From Gammaproteobacteria bacterium (GTDB taxonomy: Bacteria > Pseudomonadota > Gammaproteobacteria > Chromatiales > Chromatiaceae), in assembly GCA_009929855.1 (NCBI GenBank), contig RZZN01000016.1:1-64000 (forward strand): 64,000 nt of DNA, in the 5' to 3' direction. A program made the translations under genes and the position numbers. Below are positions 36,203 through 46,511 of this stretch, piece after piece. The notes under the pieces were generated by a model. The model saw only the letters and a program-made list of their open reading frames with translations, did no database searches and was not told the DNA's origin. Every line of letters starts with the position of its first letter. Position 1 is the stretch's first letter.

Positions 36203-36936
36203 CAGTCCACCTCCCGCGCGGATTGGCGATTGCCCGGCGCGCGCGTATCACCCACGATGCTGATCGGCTCGCGATCATAGAGACGCCGACCAATCGGGGT
36301 CTCGTAACCGCGATGCTTGGGCAGGATGGCCCCGGTCGGACAGACCTGGGCCGCCTTGTCCTCCTTGGCGAAGGCCGAGTCACCCAGCTTGCCGCTCGGC
36401 GACTCGATCACCAGGTGACTGTCCAGACCTCGCCCGCTGATGGCGAAGACCCGCTTGCCATCATGATCACGGCTTGCGCGCACGCACAGCTCACAGAGGA
36501 TGCACCGGTTGAAGTCGATGATGACGTCCGGGTGCGAGGCATCGATCGATCGGCGTGGAAAGAAGTGGGTGAAGTGCGGCGTGAGCATGCCGACATAATA
36601 GGCGACGGCCTGCAATTGACAGTCACCGCTCTTCTCGCAGGCCGGGCACACATGATTGCCCTCGACGAAGAGCATCTGCAGGATGGCGCGGCGCGTCGCC
36701 TGGATCATCTCCGAGGCGCTGTCGACCTCGAGTCCCTCGCTGGCCGCGGCGGTACAGGCCGAGACCTGCCGCCCGCCGATGTCGACCACGCATACTCGAC
36801 AGCTCCCATGCGGCGCGAATTCGGGATTGTGACACAGGTGCGGGATATAGACCCCCGCGGCGAGCGCGGCATCCATGATGGTCTGACCGGGCGCGAAGGG
36901 GATCTCGCGACCGTCGAGCCTGAAGGTTCGGCTCAT
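36202..36936 (-). CDS. hoxU: NAD-reducing hydrogenase diaphorase iron-sulfur subunit HoxU
   Basis: About 244 aa, similar to the N-terminus of NuoG. In order: a [2Fe-2S] ferredoxin-like region with CHNPEF and SCRVCVVD, then HVCPACEKSGDC, then CILCELC and QVCPTGAI for [4Fe-4S] clusters. The start at 36936 makes a 4-base ATGA overlap with hoxF; the longer frame to 37131 is only read-through of hoxF. Works with HoxF as the NADH-oxidising half of the enzyme. Confidence 0.96.
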   Translation of the reverse strand: MSRTFRLDGREIPFAPGQTIMDAALAAGVYIPHLCHNPEFAPHGSCRVCVVDIGGRQVSACTAAASEGLEVDSASEMIQATRRAILQMLFVEGNHVCPACEKSGDCQLQAVAYYVGMLTPHFTHFFPRRSIDASHPDVIIDFNRCILCELCVRASRDHDGKRVFAISGRGLDSHLVIESPSGKLGDSAFAKEDKAAQVCPTGAILPKHRGYETPIGRRLYDREPISIVGDTRAPGNRQSAREVD

Positions 36937-38765
36937 GTCATTGCCTCCATCGTCTCGTGCAGAGTGGCGCCGGAGTCGGTGCGCCCGGTGAGTGCCCGCG
37001 CCTCGGACAAGGCGGCATCCAGGTCGAATGAGGGCGTATGGGTCTGGCTCGCCAGGCGTCGGCGATAGATCTCGGGGACCTTGTCCAAGGTGTCGAGCAC
37101 ATGGTTGGGCGCGGTATGACCGAGACCACAATAGCTGGCCCGACGCATCACCGCCCCGATATGACGCATCTCGGTCAGATCGTATTCGCTGCCCTGACCG
37201 GCCGCGACCTTCTCCACCAGATTGCGCAGCAGCGCGCCGCCGACCCGGCAGGGGGTGCAGAAACCGCAGCTCTCATGCGCGAAGAAGGCGGCAAAGTTGC
37301 GGACCATGTCGAGCAGGTCGCGATTCTGACCGAAGACCATGAATGAGCCCGCGGTCGGGAGGTCCTCGAAGGCGATGATACGGTCGAAGTCGGCCGGGGC
37401 GAGGGTCCGCCCCGCCGCGCCCGAGATCTGCACCGCCTGGACGCTCTCGGCACCGCAGTCGGTCAGGACCTGATGGATCGGGGTGCCGAACGGATATTCG
37501 TAGATGCCCGGACGGGCGCAATCACCGCTCACCGACAGGATCTTGCTGCCGGCCGACTGGTCGGTCCCCTCGCCGCGCAGCCAATAGCCACCCCACTGGA
37601 CGACCCGCGCGGCGGCCAGGAAGGTCTCGACATTGTTGACGACGGTCGGCTGATCATCGAAGCCACTGGTCACCGGGAAGGGCGGTCGCTTGCGCGTCAC
37701 GCCGCGCTTGCCCTCGAGCGACTCGATCAGGGCCGATTCCTCGCCGCAGATGTAGGCACCCGCGCCGAGATGGATCTCGATGTCGAAATCGAACCCCTCT
37801 CGACCGAGGATGGCGCGACCCAGGAGCCCGTCGCCACGGCGCCGACTCAAGACCGCTTCCAGATGTGGCAGCAGATAGCGATATTCGCCGCGCAGATAGA
37901 TGAAGCCACGACGGGCGCCGATGACACCCGCGCAGACCGTCATGCCCTCGCAAACCAGATCGGCATAGTCGGTGAGCAGGACGCGATCCTTGAAGGTCCC
38001 GGGCTCGCCCTCGTCGGCGTTGCAGACCACATAGCGCTCGGTGCCCGGCGCCTCCCGGCAGAAGCGCCATTTGAGCGCGGTGGTGAAGCCAGCGCCGCCA
38101 CGCCCGCGCAGACCCGAGCGCTCGACCTCCGCCAGCGCGGCCTGCGCGCCGTCATCGAGCAAACGACGCAGCGCCGCGCCATCGGTCGCCGCGTTGCTCA
38201 GCAGCAGACCGCGACGGCGGATGTTGCTGCTGACCCGAAACAGCTCGCCCGGCCAATGCGCGAGCGCGACGCCCTCCTCCACCAGGTCGGCGATCCGATC
38301 GATGCGCCCGGCATCCAGGTTGGTCACCGCCTGGCCGTTGACGAGGAGTGCTGGACCCTGATCGCACATCCCGGTGCAGGAGGCCAGACCGATGCTCACC
38401 CGCCCGTCCGCGCGGATCAGGTCATGCCCCCAGCCTGGCAGACCGTCGAGCCTGAGCCGACTCGCCAAGAGTCTGAGCAGACGCTGATTGCCCAACATCC
38501 GATCGGTGATGTTGTCGCTGAAGCGGATCTCGAATGCGCCCCGCGGGCGCGCGTGGAGGAAGGCGTAGAAGGCGATCGCGGCGCGCACTTGGGTCCGCGT
38601 CACGCCCAGTGCCTCGGCCAGCGCCTCCACCGCGGCGTCCGGAACGAATGAGAAACGCGACTGGATCCGGATCAAATGCTGCAGCAGATGACGTGGATCC
38701 CGGCCGTAGGTCGCGAGCGACTCCGCCACGTACCCCACGACCGTGGCGGCTGCGGATTCGTTCAT
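36933..38765 (-). CDS. hoxF: NAD-reducing hydrogenase diaphorase FMN/NADH subunit HoxF
   Basis: 610 aa. Residues 1-160 resemble NuoE but keep only the second cysteine pair (ASCTGMC); the first pair is missing, so this [2Fe-2S] cluster is probably absent, as in HoxF of the Ralstonia type. The rest is NuoF-like: GRGGAGF for NADH, NADEGEPGTFKDR for FMN and CGFCTPC for [4Fe-4S]. First gene of the operon; GAGG sits 6 bases before the ATG. No separate hoxE or hoxI is present. The enzyme couples H2 and NAD(H) in the cytoplasm. Confidence 0.96.
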   Translation of the reverse strand: MNESAAATVVGYVAESLATYGRDPRHLLQHLIRIQSRFSFVPDAAVEALAEALGVTRTQVRAAIAFYAFLHARPRGAFEIRFSDNITDRMLGNQRLLRLLASRLRLDGLPGWGHDLIRADGRVSIGLASCTGMCDQGPALLVNGQAVTNLDAGRIDRIADLVEEGVALAHWPGELFRVSSNIRRRGLLLSNAATDGAALRRLLDDGAQAALAEVERSGLRGRGGAGFTTALKWRFCREAPGTERYVVCNADEGEPGTFKDRVLLTDYADLVCEGMTVCAGVIGARRGFIYLRGEYRYLLPHLEAVLSRRRGDGLLGRAILGREGFDFDIEIHLGAGAYICGEESALIESLEGKRGVTRKRPPFPVTSGFDDQPTVVNNVETFLAAARVVQWGGYWLRGEGTDQSAGSKILSVSGDCARPGIYEYPFGTPIHQVLTDCGAESVQAVQISGAAGRTLAPADFDRIIAFEDLPTAGSFMVFGQNRDLLDMVRNFAAFFAHESCGFCTPCRVGGALLRNLVEKVAAGQGSEYDLTEMRHIGAVMRRASYCGLGHTAPNHVLDTLDKVPEIYRRRLASQTHTPSFDLDAALSEARALTGRTDSGATLHETMEAMT

Positions 38766-38778
38766 CGGCGCCTCTATC

Positions 38779-38812
38779 GGGACTGAACCTCGGGCTGTTC
38801 AATCCCAGTATA
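38779..38812 (-). promoter_or_regulatory. Near-palindrome next to a TATACT box in front of hoxF: candidate operator
   Basis: The arms 38779-38788 and 38797-38806 are inverted repeats matching at 9 of 10 bases around an 8-base centre. On the minus strand TATACT (38807-38812) ends directly where the repeat begins, so the repeat would cover the transcription start. No good -35 box is seen, suggesting an activator or an alternative sigma factor. The regulator is unknown. Confidence 0.45.
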
Positions 38813-38963
38813 GACCCGATCGGCTCGCCTGCTCGGACGCGCGTCGAGCGATCCTGGCACGCGGCATGGCGCGGCGCGTCCATCCCCTGCCACCGCCGCG
38901 GCGATGCGCTGGAGAGGCCGCCGCGCGAGAGCGAGCGCACCTTGGCGAGCACACCCGCCACCC

Positions 38964-38992
38964 TTGACAAGCCGCCGGATGGCACCTAGTTT
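38964..38992 (+). promoter_or_regulatory. Candidate promoter for hsp20
   Basis: Perfect TTGACA at 38964-38969 and, after 17 bases, TAGTTT at 38987-38992 (three of six matches). The extended CTTGACA resembles the start of heat-shock sigma-32 -35 boxes, but no CCCCAT-type -10 follows. The message would have a leader of about 85 bases. Confidence 0.4.
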
Positions 38993-39086
38993 TAATCATG
39001 TAGGCAGTCGTCAGATGCCTGCGGGTAAGCGCGGTTCGAGCGAACGCGCGAGACTGAGCATATTGCTCGATGACGAGGATATGACC

Positions 39087-39563
39087 ATGACGAACATCGA
39101 CTTTTCACCACTCTTCCGCTCCATGATCGGTTTCGATCGCATGTCGTCCGCGCTGGAGACGGCCTATCGGTCGGAGGCGGGCGGCTATCCACCCTACAAC
39201 ATCGAGGTGAGCGGCGAGAACGACTATCGCATCACCATGGCGGTGGCCGGTTTCACCGAGAAGGATCTGAGCATGGAGGTCAAGGAGAACATCCTGACCG
39301 TCGCCGGCGCACGCCCCGATGACGAGGACAAGGGGCAGACCAAGTTCCTCTATCGCGGCATTGCCAACCGCAGCTTCGAGCGCAAGTTCCAGCTTGCAGA
39401 CTACGTCCGGGTGCTGGATGCGCGGCTCGAGAATGGTCTGCTGCACATCGACTTGAGGCGCGAGATCCCGGAGGCGATGAAGCCTCGCAAGATCGAGATT
39501 CGTGGCGAGGGCAGCGGTCGTTTCATCGAGGCCGAGGCCACCAAGGAACCCGCCTCCGCTTGA
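39087..39563 (+). CDS. Small heat-shock protein, Hsp20 family
   Basis: About 158 aa. The alpha-crystallin domain covers residues 35-135 (YNIEVSGENDYRITMAVAGF; LHIDLRREIPEAMKPRKI) and ends with an IEI-type anchor motif (KIEIRG). Opens with NIDFSPLFRSMIGFDRM as in IbpA/HspC-like proteins. Holds unfolded proteins for refolding by DnaK/ClpB. I use the ATG 39087, about 8 bases after GAGG; 39081 is also possible. Followed by a strong terminator. Confidence 0.94.
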   Translation: MTNIDFSPLFRSMIGFDRMSSALETAYRSEAGGYPPYNIEVSGENDYRITMAVAGFTEKDLSMEVKENILTVAGARPDDEDKGQTKFLYRGIANRSFERKFQLADYVRVLDARLENGLLHIDLRREIPEAMKPRKIEIRGEGSGRFIEAEATKEPASA

Positions 39564-39626
39564 TCTTGACCGCGCTGCGCGATCCCTCGCGCTGGGCGCG
39601 GACGGGTCACCGATCAATCGAGGAGC

Positions 39627-39648
39627 AAGCCGGGCCACCGCCCGGCTT
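39627..39648 (+). terminator. Rho-independent-like terminator after hsp20
   Basis: Perfect 9-base stem (39627-39635 with 39640-39648) with a CACC loop, followed by ATTCATT. Lies between hsp20 and the DegP/DegQ gene, so the two are transcribed separately. Confidence 0.75.
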
Positions 39649-39666
39649 ATTCATTAGACACACACC

Positions 39667-41019
39667 ATGCGCTCTGCACCCATCCTCACACTCTGCGCTC
39701 TCTTGCTGGGGAGTACCGGCCCTGTCATGGCCGCCGTGCCGCTCGCGCTCGACGAACAGCCATTGCCGAGTCTCGCGCCCATGCTCGAGCGCACCCTCCC
39801 GGCCGTGGTCAACATCTCCACCATCACGCGGATCGAGACCACCGAGCACCCGCTACTGAGCGATCCATTCTTCCGCCATTTCTTCGACCTGCCACGTCGC
39901 TCACCACGCCAGGAGAGCAACAGCCTGGGCTCGGGGATCGTCGTCGACGCCCAGCAGGGTCTGGTCCTGACCAATCAGCATGTCATCGGCAAGGCGACCG
40001 AGATCCACGTCAGGCTGCATGACGGCCGCACCCTGACCGCCGAGCTGGTCGGCGCCGACAGCGAGACCGACATCGCCGTGCTGCGCATCCCGGCCGAGAC
40101 CCTCACCGCACTCCCGCTCGCCGATTCTGATCACCTCCGGGTCGGCGACTTCGTCGTCGCCATCGGCAACCCCTTCGGTTTGAGCCAGACGGTCACATCG
40201 GGAATCATCAGCGGACTGGGTCGCTCGGGTCTGGGGATCGAGGGCTACGAGAGCTTCATCCAAACCGATGCCTCGATCAATCCGGGCAACTCGGGTGGAC
40301 CACTGGTGAACCTGCGCGGCGAGTTGGTTGGCGTCAATACCGCGATCCTGGCCCCAGGTGGCGGCAATATCGGCATCGGTTTCGCCATCCCGAGCAACAT
40401 GGTCCGCGCGGTGCTCGAGCAGATCGTCGAGCACGGTGGTGTGCGCCGGGGCCTGTTCGGGGTCGCGGTGCAGGATCTGACGCCCGAGCTGGCGAGCGCG
40501 CTCGGCCTCACGCCACGCCCCGGGGCCTTGGTCAGTGGTATCGAGCCCGACTCGGCGGCCGCGGCAGCTGGACTGCGCGAGGGCGATCTCATCGTCACAC
40601 TCAACGGGGCCACCGTCAAAGGCGCCGACGATCTGCGCAATCGTTTCGGTCTATTGCGGGTGGGCTCGACCGTGGCGCTCGAGATCATCCGTGGCGGCAA
40701 GACCCGCCGCGTCAACGGGGTGATCGCCGATCCCTACCAGACCTTCGTCGAGGGTCGGCGCATCCATGCCAGCCTCGCCGGCGCGCTGATCGGCGAGCTG
40801 GATCGGCGCGCTGGCGTGCCAGCTCTCCCGGTCGGGACCGTCACGCGCGAGAGTGCCGCCTGGCTCGCCGGGCTGCGTGAGGGCGACCGCCTCCTTCAGG
40901 TCAATGGTCAACGGGTGGCGAGTCTCGCTGAATTGACCCGCGTGCTGAGCCAATCCGGCGAGCTCGTGAGCCTGCGGATCCAGCGCGGCGAAGCGCTGCT
41001 CATCCTCACACGACGCTGA
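39667..41019 (+). CDS. Periplasmic serine endoprotease, DegP/DegQ family
   Basis: 450 aa. A signal peptide ends near PVMAAVP (about residue 20). Trypsin-like domain with the triad His in TNQHVIG, Asp in SETDIAVL and Ser in NPGNSGGPL (about 211), then two PDZ domains (about 265-355 and 365-450), the second ending the protein. Degrades misfolded envelope proteins. The two PDZ domains fit DegP/DegQ better than DegS. A poor ribosome site precedes the ATG, but the signal peptide supports this start. Confidence 0.94.
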   Translation: MRSAPILTLCALLLGSTGPVMAAVPLALDEQPLPSLAPMLERTLPAVVNISTITRIETTEHPLLSDPFFRHFFDLPRRSPRQESNSLGSGIVVDAQQGLVLTNQHVIGKATEIHVRLHDGRTLTAELVGADSETDIAVLRIPAETLTALPLADSDHLRVGDFVVAIGNPFGLSQTVTSGIISGLGRSGLGIEGYESFIQTDASINPGNSGGPLVNLRGELVGVNTAILAPGGGNIGIGFAIPSNMVRAVLEQIVEHGGVRRGLFGVAVQDLTPELASALGLTPRPGALVSGIEPDSAAAAAGLREGDLIVTLNGATVKGADDLRNRFGLLRVGSTVALEIIRGGKTRRVNGVIADPYQTFVEGRRIHASLAGALIGELDRRAGVPALPVGTVTRESAAWLAGLREGDRLLQVNGQRVASLAELTRVLSQSGELVSLRIQRGEALLILTRR

Positions 41020-41056
41020 GGCGGCACGCTGCTTGGCCTCGGCGCCCGCCCGCGGC

Positions 41057-42094
41057 TCAGCGCGTCGTCCCCACGGCAGGCTCGTCGGCGAACCCGCTCG
41101 GGTTCGCCGACTGCCAGCGCCAGGTGTCGCGCACCATCTCATCGATCCCGAATTCGGCCTGCCAACCCAACTCGGCCCGCGCGCGACCTGGATCGGCATA
41201 GCAGACGGCGATGTCTCCGGGTCGCCGCGCGACCATCTCGTATGGAATCGGACGGCCGCTCACCCGCTCGAAGGCCGCGATCATCTCCAAGACACTGTAG
41301 CCACGTCCGGTCCCGAGATTGCAAACCGAGACACCGGCCGCGGTGTCGAGACGCCGCAGCGCCGCCAGGTGTCCGCGCGCCAGATCGACGACATGGATGT
41401 AGTCACGCACGCCCGTGCCATCCGGGGTCGGGTAATCGTTGCCGAAGACCCGCAGGCGCGGCAGCTTGCCGATCGCGACCTGGGCCATATAGGGCATGAG
41501 GTTGTTCGGGATCCCATTGGGATCCTCGCCGATGCGCCCACTGGGATGCGCCCCGACCGGATTGAAATAACGCAGCAAGAGGATCCGCCAGGCCATGTCG
41601 GCGCCCGCGAGATCGCTCAGCATCTCCTCGATGAAACGCTTGGTGCGGCCGTATGGATTGGTCGGCGCCAGCGCGGCCTGCTCGGTGATGGGGACGTGCG
41701 CCGGATCACCATAGACGGTCGCCGAGGAGCTGAACACCAAGCGCTTGACCCCGGCCGCAGCCATCGCCTGACAGAGACCGATGGTACCGCCGAGATTGTT
41801 CTCATAGTACTCGAGTGGATGCGCCACCGATTCCCCCACCGCCTTGAGCCCGGCGAAGTGGATCACCGCATCGCAGGGCCAGTCGCTGAAGATGGTCGCG
41901 AGCGCCGCTTGATCACGCAGATCGGCGCGGAAGAAGGTCAGTGGCCGACCGGTGAGCGCGCGCACCCGGCGCAGTGACTCCTCCTTGCTGTTGCTGAGAT
42001 TGTCGACCACCGCGACCTCCATGCCCGCGCCGAGCAGCTCCACACAGGTATGACTCCCGATATAACCGGCCCCGCCGGTGACCAGAATCCGCAT
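41057..42094 (-). CDS. galE: UDP-glucose 4-epimerase
   Basis: About 345 aa. Short-chain dehydrogenase fold with the NAD-binding GGAGYIGSH at the N-terminus, catalytic Ser-x-Ser/Tyr region SSSATVYG with NPYGRTK, and [11 protein letters not shown] downstream, all typical of GalE. Interconverts UDP-glucose and UDP-galactose for envelope polysaccharide. The ATG 42094 has AGAGGT 7 bases upstream and starts directly at the nucleotide-binding strand; the longer frame to 42115 is not needed. Confidence 0.96.
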   Translation of the reverse strand: MRILVTGGAGYIGSHTCVELLGAGMEVAVVDNLSNSKEESLRRVRALTGRPLTFFRADLRDQAALATIFSDWPCDAVIHFAGLKAVGESVAHPLEYYENNLGGTIGLCQAMAAAGVKRLVFSSSATVYGDPAHVPITEQAALAPTNPYGRTKRFIEEMLSDLAGADMAWRILLLRYFNPVGAHPSGRIGEDPNGIPNNLMPYMAQVAIGKLPRLRVFGNDYPTPDGTGVRDYIHVVDLARGHLAALRRLDTAAGVSVCNLGTGRGYSVLEMIAAFERVSGRPIPYEMVARRPGDIAVCYADPGRARAELGWQAEFGIDEMVRDTWRWQSANPSGFADEPAVGTTR

Positions 42095-42134
42095 CCGCTG
42101 ACCTCTTTCCATCATGGCTCGACCCAGGCGGGTC

Positions 42135-43178
42135 TCACAGTGGGCGCCGCGGCAGCGGCTGGACCGCGCGAAACCCGCCGGCCGCCAAGGTATCGGCGAT
42201 CACCGCCAGCTGGTGCCAGGGATCGACCCGGATCAGCCCCTTGATGGCCTGATCGACGAGCGCGCATTGCTGTAGCAGTGTCCGGAGCAGGGCCGGCGAG
42301 AGCCGTGCGAGCGCGCGCTCGATCGCCTGGGCACGCTGCGGTGGCAGGCGCGCGCCCGCACCATCCGCCAAGGGTGCGCCGCCGCGCGCCCTGGACTGCG
42401 CCGCGCTGGCCAGCATCCGCAGCTCCCGTGCCAGCACCCAGAGCACCAGGATGTCGGCGGTCCCTTCGGCGCGCAGGATCGCGAGCACCCGCTGGGTCCG
42501 CGCCCTGTCACCCAGCAGGGCCGCATCGGTGAGCGCGAACAGGTCGAAACGGGCACTGTCGCCGAGCGTCCCGAGCAGATCGGCCACCTCGAGCGGTCCC
42601 GGATCGCGCAGCAGACGCTGCTTCTCGACCTCCTGGACCGCCGCCAGCAGATTCCCCTCGGCTCGCTCGGCCAGCAGCTCGGCGACCCCGATGCCTGGCC
42701 GCAGACCGACCGAGCGCAGCCGCTCGGCGAGCCAGCGCACCAGCTCATCGCCCTTCAGTGGCCAGACCTGGATGAGCACCCCGACCGACTCGATCTGCTT
42801 GGCCCACTGGCTCGACAGCTCCTTGCGATCCAGGGCGGGGGCGATCATGAGCAACAGATTGTCCGGGCAGGGGCGCTCGCAATAGGCACGCAGCGCCGCC
42901 CCGCCCTCCTTGCCGAGCTTGGCCGTGCCGACACGCAGCTCGATCAGCTTGCGCGAGGAGAAGAGCGACATGGACGCGGCCGCCGCGCTCAGCAGCTGCC
43001 AGTCGAAACCGCCGTCCTGATCCAACACCTCGCGCTCGCTGAAGCCAGCGCGGCGCGCCGCCTCACGCACCAAGCGCGCCGCCTCGCCGAGCTGATAGGG
43101 CTCGTCGCCGCAGATCAGATAGAGCGGCGCGAGCGCGCGCGCGAGCGCATCCTGGAGCTGATTGAAGCGCAGTCGCAT
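42135..43178 (-). CDS. holA: DNA polymerase III delta subunit
   Basis: 347 aa, similar in length to E. coli delta. Opens with [10 protein letters not shown] and [16 protein letters not shown], the usual start of HolA, followed by a helical C-terminal collar domain. Delta opens the beta clamp within the clamp loader. The gene follows lptE by 13 bases, in the conserved leuS-lptE-holA order, and precedes galE in the same direction. Confidence 0.95.
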   Translation of the reverse strand: MRLRFNQLQDALARALAPLYLICGDEPYQLGEAARLVREAARRAGFSEREVLDQDGGFDWQLLSAAAASMSLFSSRKLIELRVGTAKLGKEGGAALRAYCERPCPDNLLLMIAPALDRKELSSQWAKQIESVGVLIQVWPLKGDELVRWLAERLRSVGLRPGIGVAELLAERAEGNLLAAVQEVEKQRLLRDPGPLEVADLLGTLGDSARFDLFALTDAALLGDRARTQRVLAILRAEGTADILVLWVLARELRMLASAAQSRARGGAPLADGAGARLPPQRAQAIERALARLSPALLRTLLQQCALVDQAIKGLIRVDPWHQLAVIADTLAAGGFRAVQPLPRRPL

Positions 43179-43191
43179 GGGCCGTGCGCCC

Positions 43192-43830
43192 TCAGTCCTC
43201 GGGTCTGGTCTCGCGCAGCACGGCGCGCAGACGCATCAGGATGCGGTCGGCGGCATCACGCGCGAAATCCTCGTAGATCATCGCCTCCTCCAGCTGCTTG
43301 CCCAGTACCTCGACATCCGGATTGTCGAAATTGCGCACCAGTTCGAAGGCTTGGCTCGGCACCACCTGCCCCCCGTCCGGACCGATCGCGTCGAAGCTCA
43401 CCAGATAGATCAGCTCGTAGGCCAGGACACGTCCGTTGGAGTCGACCGCCACCACCCGCGAGGTCCGTTGCTCGGAGAGGATGCGCAGGATGAGCTTGGC
43501 CTCGGTCGGCTTCTCGGTCACGCCCACGGCGGTGCCCGCCAACTGATCGAGCAGGGCCAAGCGGACCGCCGAGCCGCCCCCCGCCTGCACGTGCACGGGG
43601 CTGAGCTGCGCCGGGATCTCGACCGCTCCGCGCAGCTGAAAGCCGCAGCCGAGCTGAGCCAAGACGAGCGCGAGCAGGATCGACACCCACAGTGCGCGCG
43701 CCGCGCCAGTGCGCCGACCTGGAGCGCATCCAGGCGTCCCGGCGCCTCGCATGGACGCGCCGAGTGGCACGGGCGGCGGCGTCTTGCCAGCGCGGGCGCG
43801 CGGCGATTCGGGATCATCCAGGTGGCGCAT
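43192..43830 (-). CDS. lptE: LPS-assembly lipoprotein LptE
   Basis: About 212 aa. A lipobox LAQLGC follows a hydrophobic stretch; the mature protein starts CGFQLRGAVEIP, typical of LptE. Partners LptD in moving lipopolysaccharide to the cell surface. Start uncertain: the ATG 43830 lies 17 bases after leuS with GAGG 9 bases before it, giving an unusually long basic N-region of about 45 residues; the ATG 43752 gives a normal signal peptide but has no ribosome site. Confidence 0.92.
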   Translation of the reverse strand: MRHLDDPESPRARAGKTPPPVPLGASMRGAGTPGCAPGRRTGAARALWVSILLALVLAQLGCGFQLRGAVEIPAQLSPVHVQAGGGSAVRLALLDQLAGTAVGVTEKPTEAKLILRILSEQRTSRVVAVDSNGRVLAYELIYLVSFDAIGPDGGQVVPSQAFELVRNFDNPDVEVLGKQLEEAMIYEDFARDAADRILMRLRAVLRETRPED

Positions 43831-43847
43831 CCGTCTCGGCCTCACGA

Positions 43848-46511
43848 TCAGTTGGCGACGATGTTGACGAGCTTGTTCGGGACCAGGATGACCTTGCGCA
43901 CCTGGGCCGCGCCGATGAAGCGTTGCGCGTTCTCGCTCGCCAGTGCGGCGGCCTCGATCGCGGCCCGGTCGGCATCGGCCGGGACGCGCACGCTGTCCCT
44001 GACCTTGCCATTGACCTGAACCACATAGTCGATCATGGAGCGCGCGAGCGCGGACTCGTCGACCCTGGGCCAAGGCGCGCGCAGGATGTCATCGCCGAAG
44101 CCCAGGTCACGCCACAGCTGATGGGTCGCATGAGGCGCGATCGGCGCCAGCAAGCGCAGCAGGATACTCATGCCCTCGCGCATGAGCGCGGCGCGCGCGG
44201 GCACCTCGGGCGCGAGCTTGTAGAGCACGTTGACCAGGCTCATGCAGCCGGAGACGACCGTGTTGAACTGATGGCGCTCATAGTCGAAGCAGGCCTTCTT
44301 CAACAAAGAGTGGATCTCGCGACGCGTCGCGCGGCCAGTCTCGTCGAGCGCGTCCAGACTCGCCGTGATCTCGCCGGCCGCGCGCATGCCCTCGGACTCG
44401 CTCGCCGCCAAGGCCCACAGCCGCTTGATGAACCGGTAGGCGCCCTCGACCCCGTCGTCGCTCCACTCCAGCGACTGCTCGGGTGGTGAGGTGAACATGG
44501 TATAGAGACGAACCGTGTCAGCACCATATCGCTCGGTCAGTGCCTGGGGGTCCACCCCGTTGTTCTTGGATTTGGACATCTTCTCGACGCCACCGAAGGA
44601 CACCGGCTGACCGTCGCTCTTGAGCCGGGCACCGATCACGCGCCCCTTCTCGTCGCGCTCCACCACGACCTCGGCCGGATTGATCCAGGTCTTGCGCCCG
44701 TCGTCATCCTCGCGATACCAGGTCTCGGCGACCACCATGCCCTGGGTGAGCAACCGTGTGAAGGGCTCGTCGCTGCTGACCAGACCCTCGTCGCGCATCA
44801 GCTTGTGGAAGAAGCGCGCATAGAGCAGATGCAGCACCGCATGCTCGATCCCGCCAATGTATTGGTCGACCGGCAGCCAATAGTTGGCGCGCGCGTCGAG
44901 CATGGCGTCGGGGCTGTCGAACGAGCAATAGCGGGCGTAGTACCAGGAGGATTCGAAGAAGGTATCGAATGTATCGGTTTCACGGACCTCGCCATTGGGC
45001 AGCTGCGAGAATTCGGGCAACCGCTTCAGCGGCGAGCCCGCGCCATCGACCAGCAGATCCTCGGGCAAGCGCACCGGCAGCGCGGTCTCGGGACGGAGAC
45101 TCCCGTCCGGGCGCTGGACGACCGGGATCGGACAGCCCCAGTAGCGCTGACGCGACAGCCCCCAGTCACGCAGCCTGAAATTGACCCGTTTGTGACCCTT
45201 GCCGCGCTCGGCGAGCCACGCGGCGATGGCATCGAAGGCGGCGCCGCTGGTGAGCCGACTGAATGGACCGGATTCGATCAAGACACCCGGCGCGGCGAAT
45301 CGCTCATCCCAGGCCGACCAATCCAGGGCCGGGCGCGCCGGGTCGGCGGCCAGCGTGATCCGCGCGCGAGTCAGCGGCTCGCTGGTCTCGGCGTGCAGCT
45401 CGAGCCCGAGGTCGAGCCAATCCTCCGGGACGATCACCGGCCGGATCGGGATGCCGTATTTGTGCGCGAAATGAAAGTCGCGCTCATCGTGCGCCGGCAC
45501 CGACATGACCGCGCCCGTGCCATAGCTCATCAGCACGAAGTTGGCCGCGTAGATGGGCACCTGCTCGCCCGTGACCGGATGGATGGCGCTCAGTCCCAGC
45601 GGATGACCCTTCTTCTCCATGGTCTCGATCTCGGCCTCGGAGGTGCCGCCGCGGCGGCACTCGTCGATGAAGGCCGCCAACCCCGGCTGATCGAGCGCGG
45701 CGCGGCGCGCCAGTGGATGCTCGGCCGCCACCGCCATGTAGGTCACGCCCATCAGGGTGTCCGGACGCGTGGTGTAGATCTCCAGGGTCTCTTCCGAGCC
45801 CGCGATCCCGAAGGTCATCTCCACGCCCTCCGAACGCCCGATCCAGTTGCGCTGCATGGTGCGCACCTGCTCGGGCCAACCGTCCAGTCCGTCGAGCGCG
45901 TCCAGGAGCTCCTGCGCATAGTCGGTGATGCGCACGAACCACTGCTGGATCTCGCGCTTCTGCACTGGGGCGCCCGAGCGCCAGCCCTTGCCGTCGATGA
46001 CCTGCTCGTTGGCCAGCACCGTCTGGTCGATCGGATCCCAGTTGACGACGGCCGTGGAGCGATAGGCCAGGCCCTTCTCCATGAGCCGGGTGAAGAGCCA
46101 CTGCTCCCAGCGATAATAGTCCGGGTCGCAGGTCGCGAGCTCGCGCTCCCAGTCATAGCCGAAACCGAGCTGTTTGAGCTGGGCGCGCATGTAGTCGATG
46201 TTGGAGCGGGTCCAGCGCGAGGGTGGAATGCCCTTCTGGATGGCGGCGTTCTCGGCCGGCAGCCCGAAGGCATCCCAACCCATGGGTTGAAGCACGTTCT
46301 TGCCCAGCATGCGCTGATAGCGCGCGATCACGTCCCCGATGGTGTAGTTGCGCACGTGTCCCATGTGCAGCCGCCCCGAGGGGTAGGGGAACATGGAGAG
46401 ACAGTAGAACTTCTCGCGCGCGGGGTCTTCCACCGCCTTGAATGACTGTTGCTCTTCCCAATAGCGCTGTGCCGCGGTCTCGATCGCGCGCGGGTCGTAG
46501 TCGGTCTGCAT
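43848..46511 (-). CDS. leuS: Leucyl-tRNA synthetase
   Basis: About 887 aa class I synthetase. The HIGH-type motif is [10 protein letters not shown] (about residues 43-52) and the KMSKS loop is EKMSKSKNN (about 640). The editing domain lies between residues 220 and 420, and the C-terminal end NKLVNIVAN is normal. Charges tRNA-Leu. The start at 46511 ([10 protein letters not shown]) matches the family; the extra 82 codons upstream look non-coding. First gene of leuS-lptE-holA. Confidence 0.98.
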   Translation of the reverse strand: MQTDYDPRAIETAAQRYWEEQQSFKAVEDPAREKFYCLSMFPYPSGRLHMGHVRNYTIGDVIARYQRMLGKNVLQPMGWDAFGLPAENAAIQKGIPPSRWTRSNIDYMRAQLKQLGFGYDWERELATCDPDYYRWEQWLFTRLMEKGLAYRSTAVVNWDPIDQTVLANEQVIDGKGWRSGAPVQKREIQQWFVRITDYAQELLDALDGLDGWPEQVRTMQRNWIGRSEGVEMTFGIAGSEETLEIYTTRPDTLMGVTYMAVAAEHPLARRAALDQPGLAAFIDECRRGGTSEAEIETMEKKGHPLGLSAIHPVTGEQVPIYAANFVLMSYGTGAVMSVPAHDERDFHFAHKYGIPIRPVIVPEDWLDLGLELHAETSEPLTRARITLAADPARPALDWSAWDERFAAPGVLIESGPFSRLTSGAAFDAIAAWLAERGKGHKRVNFRLRDWGLSRQRYWGCPIPVVQRPDGSLRPETALPVRLPEDLLVDGAGSPLKRLPEFSQLPNGEVRETDTFDTFFESSWYYARYCSFDSPDAMLDARANYWLPVDQYIGGIEHAVLHLLYARFFHKLMRDEGLVSSDEPFTRLLTQGMVVAETWYREDDDGRKTWINPAEVVVERDEKGRVIGARLKSDGQPVSFGGVEKMSKSKNNGVDPQALTERYGADTVRLYTMFTSPPEQSLEWSDDGVEGAYRFIKRLWALAASESEGMRAAGEITASLDALDETGRATRREIHSLLKKACFDYERHQFNTVVSGCMSLVNVLYKLAPEVPARAALMREGMSILLRLLAPIAPHATHQLWRDLGFGDDILRAPWPRVDESALARSMIDYVVQVNGKVRDSVRVPADADRAAIEAAALASENAQRFIGAAQVRKVILVPNKLVNIVAN

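Larger units (their letters stand above)
38766..39086. other. 321-base divergent control region between hoxF and hsp20
   Basis: Holds the hox operator-like inverted repeat and TATACT box on the minus strand and a TTGACA-containing promoter for hsp20 on the plus strand, each annotated separately. The plus-strand leader of hsp20 also contains a hairpin near 39029-39050. No gene. Confidence 0.55.

Noticed and set aside
39029-39090. ROSE or fourU RNA thermometer in the hsp20 leader
   Set aside because: The hairpins do not pair with the Shine-Dalgarno bases and no UUUU/U(U/C)GCU signature is present; kept only as a weak finding.
44805-46445. 546-codon plus-strand frame opposite leuS
   Set aside because: Antisense shadow of an intact leuS.
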